DNA from: Saprospiraceae bacterium
GTDB taxonomy: Bacteria; Bacteroidota; Bacteroidia; Chitinophagales; Saprospiraceae
Direction of reading: 5' to 3'
Assembly: GCA_016718205.1 (NCBI GenBank)
Contig: JADKEB010000012.1
Coordinates: 161,626-225,625, forward strand
Length of the DNA: 64,000 bases
Part shown: positions 53,319 through 61,674 of the stretch, one piece after another
Numbering within the stretch: position 1 is the first letter of the stretch
Layout: every line of letters starts with the position of its first letter
Translations under genes and position numbers: made by a program
Notes under the pieces: generated by a model
Seen by the model: only the letters and a program-made list of their open reading frames with translations
What the model was told of the DNA's origin: nothing
The model's database searches: none

Positions 53319-53805
53319 AGATCAACGGTTTCTGATCATAGGAGTGGGTAATATATCTCGAGGTGACGACGCTTTGGGTTGGAATTTTGTATCAGCCCTG
53401 GAATCAGCCTACGATTTTGATTTTGAATACAGATACCAGCTTCAGGTAGAAGACAGTGAGATGATCAGTCATTATGATAAAGTAGTGATCATTGATGCAT
53501 CGCATGAAGATTTGCCCGATGGTTTCGAATTGAAATTATGTCAGGCGGCGCCACATTATTATTTTTCTTCTCATGCACAAAAAGCCGATACTATCCTTCA
53601 CCTGACCAATGAAGTATATGGTGCATTTCCTGAAGTATACACTTTGGCAATCTCAGGATATCAATGGGATCTGGATGAAAAAACAAGTACGCTCGCTTCA
53701 GAAAATTTTGATAGGGCACTGGCTTATTTTCGAAATGAGTTTATCGGGTCGAGTTTTATTGATAGTTCAAGGCGGCCGCTAAGTCCCAGCACAACTATTT
53801 TTTGA
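53299..53805 (+). CDS. hoxW: HoxW-like hydrogenase maturation endopeptidase (M52 family)
   Basis: The N-terminus FLIIGVGNISRGDDALGWNF matches HyaD/HoxW-type proteases (GxGNxxRGDDGxG), with Asp in VVIIDASHED and His in SSHAQKADT as further nickel ligands. It trims the HoxH C-terminus after nickel insertion. I chose ATG 53299 (20-nt overlap with hoxH); an upstream ATG at 53275 is possible. The last residues (FIDSSRRPLSPSTTIF) run 82 nt into the oppositely oriented antitoxin gene, so the native C-terminus may have been altered when the toxin-antitoxin pair arrived. Confidence 0.88.
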   Translation: MKNIKAKDQRFLIIGVGNISRGDDALGWNFVSALESAYDFDFEYRYQLQVEDSEMISHYDKVVIIDASHEDLPDGFELKLCQAAPHYYFSSHAQKADTILHLTNEVYGAFPEVYTLAISGYQWDLDEKTSTLASENFDRALAYFRNEFIGSSFIDSSRRPLSPSTTIF

Positions 53806-54050
53806 AGTGTCGAAAAACGAACTTCTTTAACGTTGTTCTCAATCTTAGAAATGTAGCCTTTGTTTGTTCCGCATTTTTCTGCAAGTTCTTCCTGTGTCAT
53901 CCCTTTTTCAAGTCGTGCTTGTTGAATGAGAAAACCAAGTTTAAAAGATTCATAACCTTTCTCGAATTTGTCACGTTTGGCAGTTCCTTTCTCACCGTAT
54001 TGCTCTTCAACAAACTGGTCAAGTGTTTTTAAACTATTTTTCTTGCTCAT
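53724..54050 (-). CDS. HigA-like XRE antitoxin
   Basis: The 108-residue helix-turn-helix protein has LGFLIQQARLEKGMTQEELA and KCGTNKGYISKIENNVKEVR, with a C-terminal strand segment (GRLELSIKL) typical of HigA-type antitoxins. Its start overlaps the toxin frame by 17 nt in the toxin-first order. The toxin is interrupted, so the antitoxin may be an orphan. It converges with and overlaps hoxW. Confidence 0.88.
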   Translation of the reverse strand: MSKKNSLKTLDQFVEEQYGEKGTAKRDKFEKGYESFKLGFLIQQARLEKGMTQEELAEKCGTNKGYISKIENNVKEVRFSTLQKIVVLGLSGRLELSIKLDPINSFRK

Positions 54051-54546
54051 ATTCTTTTTTAATTTTTAATGCTCTTTCAATTTCTGATTTTGGTGTATTT
54101 TGAGTTTTTTTGTGAAACCCATTTGCCAAAATCACAGGTTTTTCTTTGTCAAAAAAACAGAAAATGCGAAAAATATCGCTTCCCTGTTGCACTCTAATTT
54201 CATAAAGTCCATTCGTACCTTCTATGTGTTTTAAATAGTCAATTGGTATTTGTTTCTGCGTTTCAATAAGAGTATGTTTAAAATTTTTCTTAGTTGTAAA
54301 TCAAGAGATTATGGTTCTGACAATAAAATAATCAACGCATTTAGCCTGCCTGCAATAGGTGAACTAAATAAGGCGATTATTTTGAAGTCAGGTTCATAAT
54401 ACATTGATTTTAAGACAATAAAAATTTAAACATACTCTAATTCTAAATGTCCATAAAATCTTGACTTTTACTTTCTGCTTCTGCTTTATGTAGAAGTCAA
54501 AAAAGTAGTCTTTATAGAAGGATATGGTTCTTATTTTATCACTCAT
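54034..54546 (-). pseudogene. HigB/RelE-like toxin interrupted by a family A element
   Basis: Two segments flank the element at 54270-54437: MSDKIRTISFYKDYFFDFYI…ILWTFRI upstream and IETQKQIPIDYLKHIEG…VQQGSDIFRIFCFFD…NGFHKKTQNTPKSEIERAL downstream. Removing the 168-bp element and one TTA copy joins them in frame into 113 residues, which match phage-derived Gp49-like/HigB toxins. As it stands translation runs into the element and hits TGA. The downstream antitoxin is intact. Confidence 0.88.
54270..54437. mobile_element. Family A MITE-like element inside the toxin gene (168 bp)
   Basis: Ends GAGTATGTTTAAAATTTTT and AAAAATTTAAACATACTC are inverted, flanked by TAA on both sides (54267-54269 and 54438-54440). 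The interior differs from the 160-bp copies. Its removal restores the toxin reading frame. Confidence 0.92.
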
Positions 54547-54662
54547 GCAGTACAAAGATAAGATAAGTTGTCCGAACGAACAACATTTCTTAGCATAAAA
54601 TAATTTTGACCATAGGAAAAAAGGGAGATATTAGAAATACCGAAGGTGGTTCATTCTATATT

Positions 54663-55724
54663 TCAAAACAACTGATCTATCTTTTTGCGATTGATGGCTT
54701 GCATGCCCATGACGCCGCAGGCTTCCACGACCATTTTTAAAGCAGCAAATTTTGGATTGGTGGTTTGTCCCGTCACATATCTTTTGTATATCTGCTGTGC
54801 GATCACCGCAAGTTTCAGCATACCGTAAGCATAATAAAAAACACCGTTGCCGGGATCTTTGCCCGATGCTGTGGCATACTGGTGTAAAAATTCTTCTCTC
54901 GACGGATTGCCCGGAATGGTTGTCGGACTTAGTTTTATATTTTGCAGCCATTCTGGATCGTCGATGTTGACCCAATAACCCAATGAACTGCCTAAATCCA
55001 TCAGCGGATCGCCGACTGTACTCATTTCCCAATCGAGAATCGCTTTGATATGGAGGGTTTTTTCATCCAGGATGATATTGTCATATTTGTAATCATTGTG
55101 AATGATCGAGTGTCCCGAAGGTAATGGTATATGAGATGAAAGCCACGAAATAAGCTGTTCAACAGGTGTAACTTCATCCGTTTTGGCATTCTGATATCTT
55201 GATGACCATCCATAAATTTGTCTCTCTGGATAAGTTTTGGAGCCATCACTCTTATCTGCAAATGCAAATTTTTTAGGATCTGAAGCATGCAGGTGAACAA
55301 ATTGTGTGCAGAACATGTCAAATAATTCCTTCATTTTTGAAGGTTCCGGAAATTTGTCAGAAGGAATATCAGCTCGGAGTACCAGACCATCTACATATTC
55401 CATGATATAAAAATCACTTCCCAATACCTCATGGTCATCACAGAAATATAAAGGTTGGGGTACTTTGATGTCCTCCGGGTACAGGGCTGAAAGCACTTGA
55501 AATTCCCTGGACATGTCGTGCCCTGACTTTATATTGGCTCCTTTTGGCGGTTTGCGCAATACCAGTTGCAAGTCTTCAGATCTGATCAGATATGTCAGAT
55601 TGGAATAGCCCCCTGAAAACTGAAATATCTCAGGGTTTTCAAAATTCCTTTCAGTAACTTTTGTCAGGTATTCGGATAATTTTTTTGAATCCAATTCCTC
55701 ACCTTTTCGGACATTTGTGATCAT
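54663..55724 (-). CDS. APH-family phosphotransferase, ACAD10/11 kinase-domain type
   Basis: The 353 residues have the aminoglycoside-phosphotransferase fold: FSGGYSNLTYLIRSED, LVLRKPPKGANIKSGHDMSR, IIHNDYKYDNIILDE (catalytic loop HxDxxxxN) and ILDWEMSTVGDPLMDLGS (DxD metal site). This matches the kinase domain of ACAD10/11 and Pseudomonas LvaA, which phosphorylate 4-hydroxyacyl-CoA. It is followed on the same strand by no gene; the acyl-CoA dehydrogenase is 178 nt upstream. Start set at 55724; the longer frame to 55781 adds an unlikely leader. Confidence 0.87.
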   Translation of the reverse strand: MITNVRKGEELDSKKLSEYLTKVTERNFENPEIFQFSGGYSNLTYLIRSEDLQLVLRKPPKGANIKSGHDMSREFQVLSALYPEDIKVPQPLYFCDDHEVLGSDFYIMEYVDGLVLRADIPSDKFPEPSKMKELFDMFCTQFVHLHASDPKKFAFADKSDGSKTYPERQIYGWSSRYQNAKTDEVTPVEQLISWLSSHIPLPSGHSIIHNDYKYDNIILDEKTLHIKAILDWEMSTVGDPLMDLGSSLGYWVNIDDPEWLQNIKLSPTTIPGNPSREEFLHQYATASGKDPGNGVFYYAYGMLKLAVIAQQIYKRYVTGQTTNPKFAALKMVVEACGVMGMQAINRKKIDQLF

Positions 55725-55834
55725 TTGATTAGATTTATGGTAACTGTTTAGGTGCTTAGTAAAATGAGTAGTTTTTGTCACGATTTTTGCAACTTTCAGG
55801 CAAAAATAGCGCCAAAACTAAGAGTTCCATTCTT

Positions 55835-55885
55835 TTAACGACGGGCTTTACCCGTCGTTACTAATATTTTGCCCCTACAGGGCAA
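55835..55885. repeat. Two hairpins between acyl-CoA dehydrogenase and phosphotransferase genes
   Basis: AACGACGGG…CCCGTCGTT is a perfect 9-bp stem, followed by TTGCCC…GGGCAA. Neither has a good T run on the minus strand. They may tune relative expression of the two genes or stabilise mRNA. Confidence 0.5.
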
Positions 55886-55902
55886 TGACCTAAATAGTTG
55901 TC

Positions 55903-57117
55903 TCAAATTTTATATTTTTTCAAAACTTCTTTGGCAACTCTTGATTTATGAACTTCGTCAGGACCATCATATATACGCGCCCCTCTTTCATGCCTGTACC
56001 ACCATGACAGCAATGTGTCGTCAGTGATACCCAGAGCTCCGTGAACCTGAATAGCCCTATCCAATACATGCTGGAGTACATTTGCAACATAAAATTTGAT
56101 AACAGATATTTCAACCTTTGCATTTTCCTGCCCGAAATGGTCTATTTTTTCTGCGGCATCGAGTACCAACAGTTTTGCAGCATTGATTTCGGCACGTGAT
56201 TCTGCGATCCAGTTTTGTACAGTTTGTTTTTCTGCCAGCAATTTTCCGGGTGAGGTCTGACGTTTGAGGGCATAACGGCACATCAGGTCAAAAGCTCTCT
56301 CACAGATACCTATCCACCGCATACAGTGATGTATTCTTCCGGGACCCAGTCTGGTCTGAGCTATGAGATATCCGGCTCCTTCAGCACCAAGGAGATTTGA
56401 CACATGTGTTTTGCAATCATCATATTTGATCTGCCCATGAGTGAAATATCCCGAACCCGCTTCACCCATAATGGGTATGTTTCTGACCAGTTGAAATCCC
56501 TGTGTTTTGGTATCGACGATCAGTTGACTGGTACGCAGATATGGATTGGTATTTTCGGGATCTGTCACGACCATGACTATAGCAAAACCGGCAGCATCGG
56601 CGGCTGTTGTAAACCACTTGTGGCCATTGATATGATAGTATTCACTGGATTTCACAGCCGTGGTACTCAGCAAAAGCGGATTTGATCCGGCATTTTCCGG
56701 CTCAGTCATCGAAAAACAACTGGTGATTTTCCCTTCCACCAAGGGTTTGAGGTACTTTTCTTTTTGCGCATCAGTCCCAAAATCCATCAGAATTTCCATA
56801 TTGCCGGCATCTGGTGCCTGACAATTGAACACATAATGCCCTATAGGACTTTGGCCCAATATTTCGCTGATCTGACCGTGTTGTCTGTTGGAAAGTCCGA
56901 GACCTCCGTATTCTAACGGAATGTGAGGACACCATAGTCCCAAAGACTTCACTTCTTCCCGAAAATGATTCAGAAGGGGTAATGCATTTTTCCATTCCAT
57001 AGTGATGATCTTCATTTCTTCCGGAAATAATCTTGCTTCTACAAATTTTCTGGTCGCCGTCTTGATTTCATTGAATCTGCTTTCCGTAACTCCTTTATGG
57101 ACTGTATGTGACATCAT
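55903..57117 (-). CDS. Acyl-CoA dehydrogenase, ACAD10/11 type
   Basis: The 404-residue flavoprotein shows IPLEYGGLGLSNRQHGQISE, SCFSMTEPENAGSNPLLL (FAD/substrate loop), YYHINGHKWFTTAADAAGFA, LGPGRIHHCMRWIG and ALGITDDTLLSWWYRHERGA with a final YDGPDEVHKSRVAK. The RIHHCMRW motif resembles ACAD10/11-like enzymes. The partner kinase downstream suggests removal of a 4-phospho group from 4-phosphoacyl-CoA, giving an enoyl-CoA for beta-oxidation. Confidence 0.9.
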   Translation of the reverse strand: MMSHTVHKGVTESRFNEIKTATRKFVEARLFPEEMKIITMEWKNALPLLNHFREEVKSLGLWCPHIPLEYGGLGLSNRQHGQISEILGQSPIGHYVFNCQAPDAGNMEILMDFGTDAQKEKYLKPLVEGKITSCFSMTEPENAGSNPLLLSTTAVKSSEYYHINGHKWFTTAADAAGFAIVMVVTDPENTNPYLRTSQLIVDTKTQGFQLVRNIPIMGEAGSGYFTHGQIKYDDCKTHVSNLLGAEGAGYLIAQTRLGPGRIHHCMRWIGICERAFDLMCRYALKRQTSPGKLLAEKQTVQNWIAESRAEINAAKLLVLDAAEKIDHFGQENAKVEISVIKFYVANVLQHVLDRAIQVHGALGITDDTLLSWWYRHERGARIYDGPDEVHKSRVAKEVLKKYKI

Positions 57118-57291
57118 ATTTGAAATTTTATATCAAATGTAAGTAAAAATGGTGTTTTTGCGAAAGAAATAGATTTTGTTTTAACCATAAAACATAAAAA
57201 AATCCAAATCCAAACTCTATGTGAAAAAAACATGTATTATTGCTTTGAAAATGAAGTATTCCAAAATATCAATGTTAAACTAATTATCCGC

Positions 57292-58044
57292 ATGATCATA
57301 CCTAAAGCAACATTTGTAAATATGCTCACTGTGACCATAGGGAGTTTGATGGGCATCGTTTTAAAAAATATTTTTACTTCAGAAATACAGGATATCGTAT
57401 TTCAGGCGGTAGGTTTAGGAACATTTCTGATAGGTATCAAAATGGCTTTAAGGCTTCCCGATGGCTATCTTTTAGTATTTTTTTTTAGCCTGATCATAGG
57501 TGCCATTTTTGGACAGATAGTGCATGTTGACTTGATTTTTAATTCCATTTCTGAAAGTTTAAAATTGGCTATCGGAAACAATGATACCGGATTTACTGAA
57601 GGATTGATTTCTGCATTTTTGTTATTTTGTGTAGGATCTATGACTATCGTGGGCGCATTGGAAGAAGGTCTGCAACAGAAAAGAGAATTGTTATATTTAA
57701 AATCCCTGCTGGATGGGTTTTCGTCGATTGCACTGGCATCCACCTATGGCATCGGGGTTTGGTTTTCAATCATTCCAATGCTGATATTTCAGGGAGGCAT
57801 CACCATATTGTCATCCAGACTCAAAAATATATTTAGTCAGGCTGTCATGGACTGTCTGAGTGCTACCGGAGGTATACTGATCATAGGAATAGCCATTCAT
57901 CTGCTGAAATTAGGTAAGGTCAATCTTGAAAACCTGTTACCTGCTTTAGTTATAGTTACACTTTTGTCCTATTTCTACTCAAAATACAAACTAAAATCCA
58001 AAGCAGATACAGTCATTCACACCGGCGATGATGAAATATCATAA
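57292..58044 (+). CDS. DUF554 family membrane protein
   Basis: The 250 residues span about seven helices. Conserved features are NMLTVTIGSLMGIVLKN, VGSMTIVGALEEGL and LDGFSSIALASTYGIGVWFS, the DUF554 signature. The function is unknown; transport has been proposed for the family. I place the start at ATG 57292, since the frame upstream to 57232 gives a polar leader. It is divergent from the acyl-CoA dehydrogenase gene. Confidence 0.85.
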   Translation: MIIPKATFVNMLTVTIGSLMGIVLKNIFTSEIQDIVFQAVGLGTFLIGIKMALRLPDGYLLVFFFSLIIGAIFGQIVHVDLIFNSISESLKLAIGNNDTGFTEGLISAFLLFCVGSMTIVGALEEGLQQKRELLYLKSLLDGFSSIALASTYGIGVWFSIIPMLIFQGGITILSSRLKNIFSQAVMDCLSATGGILIIGIAIHLLKLGKVNLENLLPALVIVTLLSYFYSKYKLKSKADTVIHTGDDEIS

Positions 58045-58110
58045 AATTTTGCTTTATCATGCTGGTTTGGTTTGCTTCCCTGACGAAAAATTAGCCGATT
58101 TTTGTGATTT

Positions 58111-58143
58111 GAAAGTATAAAGATAAATAGTTACTTACTTTTG
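58111..58143 (+). promoter_or_regulatory. Promoter for thiL and the TrpF-like gene
   Basis: TTTG (58111-58114) and TACTTTTG (58136-58143) lie 21 nt apart, matching the Bacteroidota -33/-7 pattern. The leader to the ATG at 58156 would be very short. Confidence 0.55.
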
Positions 58144-58155
58144 CAGCAAAAAAAG

Positions 58156-59202
58156 ATGAGCCACAATACATTCAATACCTTTACAGACTTAAATACACTC
58201 GGAGAATTCGGACTGATTGACGCACTCACCAAAGATCACCCTTCAGTAAAAAATACTACCTTAAAATCTGTGGGCGATGATGCTGCTATCATAAAAAACG
58301 AAGGTGAGGTCACGGTAGTGTCTACTGACATGCTGGTAGAAGGTATCCATTTTGACCTGATGTACACACCCTTAAAACATCTCGGATACAAATCTGTCGT
58401 CGTCAATCTCTCAGATATATTTGCCATGAATGCTGAGCCATCTCAGATTACAGTGTCTATCGCGGTTTCCAGCAAATACAGTCTGGAAGCAATAGAAGAA
58501 CTTTATGATGGGATATACACTGCCTGTAAAATGTATAAGGTAGATCTTGTAGGTGGCGACACCACATCTTCACCGAAAGGGTTGATCATCAGTGTGACAG
58601 CAATCGGACAAGCATCAGCCGAAGATATCGTATACAGAAACGGTGCAAAAAAAGGAGATATCATCTGTGTGACAGGTGATCTGGGAGCCTCATATCTGGG
58701 ACTTCAGATCCTGGAAAGAGAAAAACAAGTGTATCTCGCTCACCCCGGAGTGCAACCCGAACTCGAAAAAAACCAATACCTCATAGAAAGACAACTCAAA
58801 CCTGAAGCACAGGCTGGAGCGATTGCCTATTTCCGGAAAAACAAGGTGCGTCCAACTGCGATGATCGATATTTCTGACGGGTTGGCGAGTGAGGTTTTGC
58901 ACATTTGCAAGCAATCAGGAACCGGAGCATTTATAGAGGAAGGTAAAGTACCCATCCATCCCGATACTGAACGGACAGCCATTGAGTTCAAACTCGACCC
59001 GATCACGTGTGCACTACACGGAGGTGAAGATTATGAATTGCTGTTTACCATCGACGAAAAAGACCTCGATAAAATCAGATTTATGCCCGAAGTATATATC
59101 ATCGGCGAAATCACTGACGCTGCAGATGGTGTAAAACTCCATACTACTGGAGGCAATGTTCATGATATCACTGCCCAGGGATGGAATCATTTCACGGAGT
59201 AA
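58156..59202 (+). CDS. thiL: Thiamine-monophosphate kinase
   Basis: The 348 residues match ThiL (PurM/AIRS fold): LGEFGLIDALT, SVGDDAAII, STDMLVEGIHFDL, NLSDIFAMNAEPSQI, LVGGDTTSS, DISDGLASEVLHI and LHGGEDYELLFTI. It phosphorylates thiamine monophosphate to the diphosphate cofactor. I prefer ATG 58156 to the TTG at 58141, which lies in the -7 box. The TrpF-like gene follows after 10 nt. Confidence 0.94.
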   Translation: MSHNTFNTFTDLNTLGEFGLIDALTKDHPSVKNTTLKSVGDDAAIIKNEGEVTVVSTDMLVEGIHFDLMYTPLKHLGYKSVVVNLSDIFAMNAEPSQITVSIAVSSKYSLEAIEELYDGIYTACKMYKVDLVGGDTTSSPKGLIISVTAIGQASAEDIVYRNGAKKGDIICVTGDLGASYLGLQILEREKQVYLAHPGVQPELEKNQYLIERQLKPEAQAGAIAYFRKNKVRPTAMIDISDGLASEVLHICKQSGTGAFIEEGKVPIHPDTERTAIEFKLDPITCALHGGEDYELLFTIDEKDLDKIRFMPEVYIIGEITDAADGVKLHTTGGNVHDITAQGWNHFTE

Positions 59203-59212
59203 ATTTTTTAAA

Positions 59213-59893
59213 ATGCAATATGCAGAAAAGATCAATAGTGTTATCGCGAGACCAAGAGTAAAAATCTGTTGTATTAGCAGTAAAGAAGAAGCCAGGATGG
59301 CAATCAATTGCGGTGCGTCTGCTTTAGGGCTTGTCGGCAACATGCCGAGTGGACCGGGTGTCATTGATGATATTTTGATCAATGAAATAGCCAAAATGAC
59401 ACCACCCCCGATATCCACTTTTCTGCTTACCAGCGAAACTCAGGCAGAAGATATTATTTCACACTACAGAAGAGTTTATACATCAACCATTCAAATCGTT
59501 GATGAGCTTGAAAACAGACAATATCAAAGACTTAGAGAAGCCCTTCCACAAGTCAAGTTGGTACAGGTCATACATGTTATAGATGGCAATAGTGTATCAG
59601 AAGCCATAGAAGTTTCTGAATTTGTAGACGCCATCCTGCTCGATAGTGGAAATCCAAATTTATCTGTAAAGGAATTGGGCGGAACCGGTAGAACCCACAA
59701 CTGGGAATTGAGCAAACAAATCAGAGAAAACATCCAAGTTCCCCTATTCCTTGCAGGGGGAATCAACAAGGACAATGTGAAACAAGCCGTTGACTATGTG
59801 CAACCATTTGGACTAGACCTGTGCAGTAGTGTGAGAACAAACGGAAAGCTTGATGAAAAGAAACTGGAAGCATTTTTTAGAGCGATGGAGTAG
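59213..59893 (+). CDS. TrpF-like phosphoribosylanthranilate isomerase-fold protein
   Basis: The 226 residues begin with RPRVKICCISSKEEARMAIN (the KICG-type strand with catalytic Cys retained), then ALGLVGNMPSGPG, ILLDSGNP with the general Asp, GGTGRTHNW and PLFLAGGINKDNVKQAVD as the phosphate-binding loop. It is longer than TrpF of tryptophan operons and sits with thiL, not trp genes. It could be a TrpF or a paralogue acting on another Amadori-type sugar phosphate. Start set at 59213. Confidence 0.82.
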   Translation: MQYAEKINSVIARPRVKICCISSKEEARMAINCGASALGLVGNMPSGPGVIDDILINEIAKMTPPPISTFLLTSETQAEDIISHYRRVYTSTIQIVDELENRQYQRLREALPQVKLVQVIHVIDGNSVSEAIEVSEFVDAILLDSGNPNLSVKELGGTGRTHNWELSKQIRENIQVPLFLAGGINKDNVKQAVDYVQPFGLDLCSSVRTNGKLDEKKLEAFFRAME

Positions 59894-59959
59894 GAAACAG
59901 TGAGCTAAGGAAAAGCTATAAAATTGCAAACTTGAGTCCACTCTGAAAACACCAATGTA

Positions 59960-60100
59960 TTGAAAATCAAACGTCTTTTACTCTATCTCAAAAAGGAAAC
60001 ACACCTGGTCGACGAAAGTGTAAACTTGATTATCAATGCAGTCGAAATCAATATTTTTTCTTACTGTGATTTATCTAATTACGGCGTTGATACCATTTAA
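59960..60100 (+). pseudogene. Short unrecognised C-terminal gene fragment
   Basis: From TTG 59960 the frame encodes 46 residues including IKRLLLYLKKETHLVDESV and a final CDLSNYGVDTI, then TAA. The residue pattern looks like real protein, but no start, promoter or N-terminal part is present. I cannot assign a family. Confidence 0.35.
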
Positions 60101-60107
60101 TAATTTT

Positions 60108-61280
60108 TCATTCCCTTGCGATCTGATCCGGCACACCATCAGGGTCATTGAGGGCCACGCCTCTTCTCGGAATATTGATGCCTCTCACCAGCATCAGTCC
60201 GGCTACATGCGGCGCCGCCATAGATGTTCCTGATAAAATGGCATATTTACCGTCTTTGTATGTAGATGTGATTTTGACCCCGTACGCTGCTACATCCACA
60301 TCAGGACCAAAATTGGAAAACGAAGCAAACCTGTGAAGGCTATCTACCGCTGATACTGTCAAAACATTGTGGTGATTGACTCTGGCTGGAGAATAGTTAG
60401 CTGCGTTTTTATAATCGTTTCCGGCGGCTATGGCAAATAAAATGCCTTTTTCTGCTGCTATAGTGACTTCTCTTTCAAGTGTAATGGACACACCTTCACT
60501 TCCCAAACTCATATTGACCACATCACCGGCTTTTGCATTGTTGCTGATATGGCGCACCGGCATTACTCCTGACAGACGTCCTTCACCCATATGATCCAAT
60601 ACTTTTAAAGCCACCAACCTGATATCAGACGCTATTCCCAATATGCCCAGCTGATTATTTTTTGCGCCAATGATACCTGCCACATGCGTACCATGTCCGT
60701 TGAGATCATCAGCAGTAGTCTGACCACTGATGAATGAACGGCAGCGACCTACATCCACATTGAGATCCGGATGATCATAATCTATCCCTGTATCTATGAC
60801 CCAGGCTGTCTTATCGCCTACAAGACCGGCGCGCCCATACCCTGTTTTGCGCACACTCCAGGTGACAGAATGTGGTGCTATGACATCAACACACGAAGCA
60901 ATGGCAACTTTTCTGTCCGGTTCTATACTCAAAACTGAAGGGTCATTTTTGAGTCGGCCGGCTTGGATCTCATCCATCCGGTGTGCGACGATACAAGGCG
61001 TCTCTCCCATCGCCAATATATCAAAATCAAGGTCTTCATTACTGACCCTTGCCAATAACCGACCCACTGCATCAGCTGATCTGAGGGTCAGAAGTTCGTG
61101 TGTGGTGTCCTTTTTGAAGGTGATGATGTATTCATCTTCAATGATTTGACCATTTATTTTTGATGCTTTTACCAGACAGTCGTCCGGATTTTTTACGGGA
61201 ATGGATTCCTGTGCAGATTCTTTGGTACATGCCACGATACCTATGAGAAAACCGGATACAATCATCATTATGTATTTCAT
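60108..61280 (-). CDS. Exported subtilase (S8 family) with propeptide
   Basis: The lipoprotein-type signal peptide ends in IGIVACT. An inhibitor-I9-like propeptide (YIITFKKDTTHELL…) precedes the protease. The complete triad is visible: AWVIDTGIDYDHPDL (Asp), NGHGTHVAGIIGA (His), LSGTSMAAPHVAG (Ser), with the oxyanion Asn in FAIAAGNDY. It is probably a cell-surface or secreted peptidase. It differs from the subtilase at 15885-17402, which has a less standard active-site sequence. Confidence 0.92.
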   Translation of the reverse strand: MKYIMMIVSGFLIGIVACTKESAQESIPVKNPDDCLVKASKINGQIIEDEYIITFKKDTTHELLTLRSADAVGRLLARVSNEDLDFDILAMGETPCIVAHRMDEIQAGRLKNDPSVLSIEPDRKVAIASCVDVIAPHSVTWSVRKTGYGRAGLVGDKTAWVIDTGIDYDHPDLNVDVGRCRSFISGQTTADDLNGHGTHVAGIIGAKNNQLGILGIASDIRLVALKVLDHMGEGRLSGVMPVRHISNNAKAGDVVNMSLGSEGVSITLEREVTIAAEKGILFAIAAGNDYKNAANYSPARVNHHNVLTVSAVDSLHRFASFSNFGPDVDVAAYGVKITSTYKDGKYAILSGTSMAAPHVAGLMLVRGINIPRRGVALNDPDGVPDQIARE

Positions 61281-61504
61281 AATATTCCATTTGTTTTTGA
61301 TAGAAAGAGTATAAATGGATCATGTATCAGGGTCTTTTTTTTTGCGAATGTTGATGAACGATTAGCATGGAAACGCCAGTGTTTTATTGTATATTTTGAC
61401 TTGCGGGGATTTTAAGAAATAATTAAGTACAACTTTGACAGTTGAAAGTCTGGCCAAACCTTGATCTCCACTACGTTCCGAACTGAGCTATTCAATCACA
61501 TGAA

Positions 61505-61585
61505 GGAGCCGAAGCCACTTTAGTAAAGAAGAATTATTTCAATGACGGTGGAAGAGCGCAATGTAATGGAGCCGAAGCCACTTTA
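61505..61585. repeat. Pair of 18-bp direct repeats in a 394-nt intergenic gap
   Basis: GGAGCCGAAGCCACTTTA occurs at 61505-61522 and 61568-61585. The rest of the gap 61281-61674 holds a promoter near its end and no gene I can support. Confidence 0.6.
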
Positions 61586-61615
61586 TGAAAGATAATGTTG
61601 TAATACTTTATTATT

Positions 61616-61649
61616 TTTGATTTAATCCCAATATAATGTACTAAATTTG
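61616..61649 (+). promoter_or_regulatory. Promoter for the AAA/DUF4143 ATPase gene
   Basis: TTTG (61616-61619) and TAAATTTG (61642-61649), spaced 22 nt apart, match the Bacteroidota promoter pattern. The ATG is 26 nt further on. Confidence 0.5.
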
Positions 61650-61674
61650 CGATTTGATTCTAATTTTATAGCAA

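Noticed and set aside
54631..55032. Minus-strand frame of 133 codons overlapping the phosphotransferase
   Set aside because: A shadow in another frame of the same strand; its residues are unusual (many Arg, Cys, His) and the kinase motifs are in the other frame.
61505..61585. Direct repeats as an attachment site or array
   Set aside because: Only two copies of 18 bp, no integrase or tRNA next to them and no further unit.
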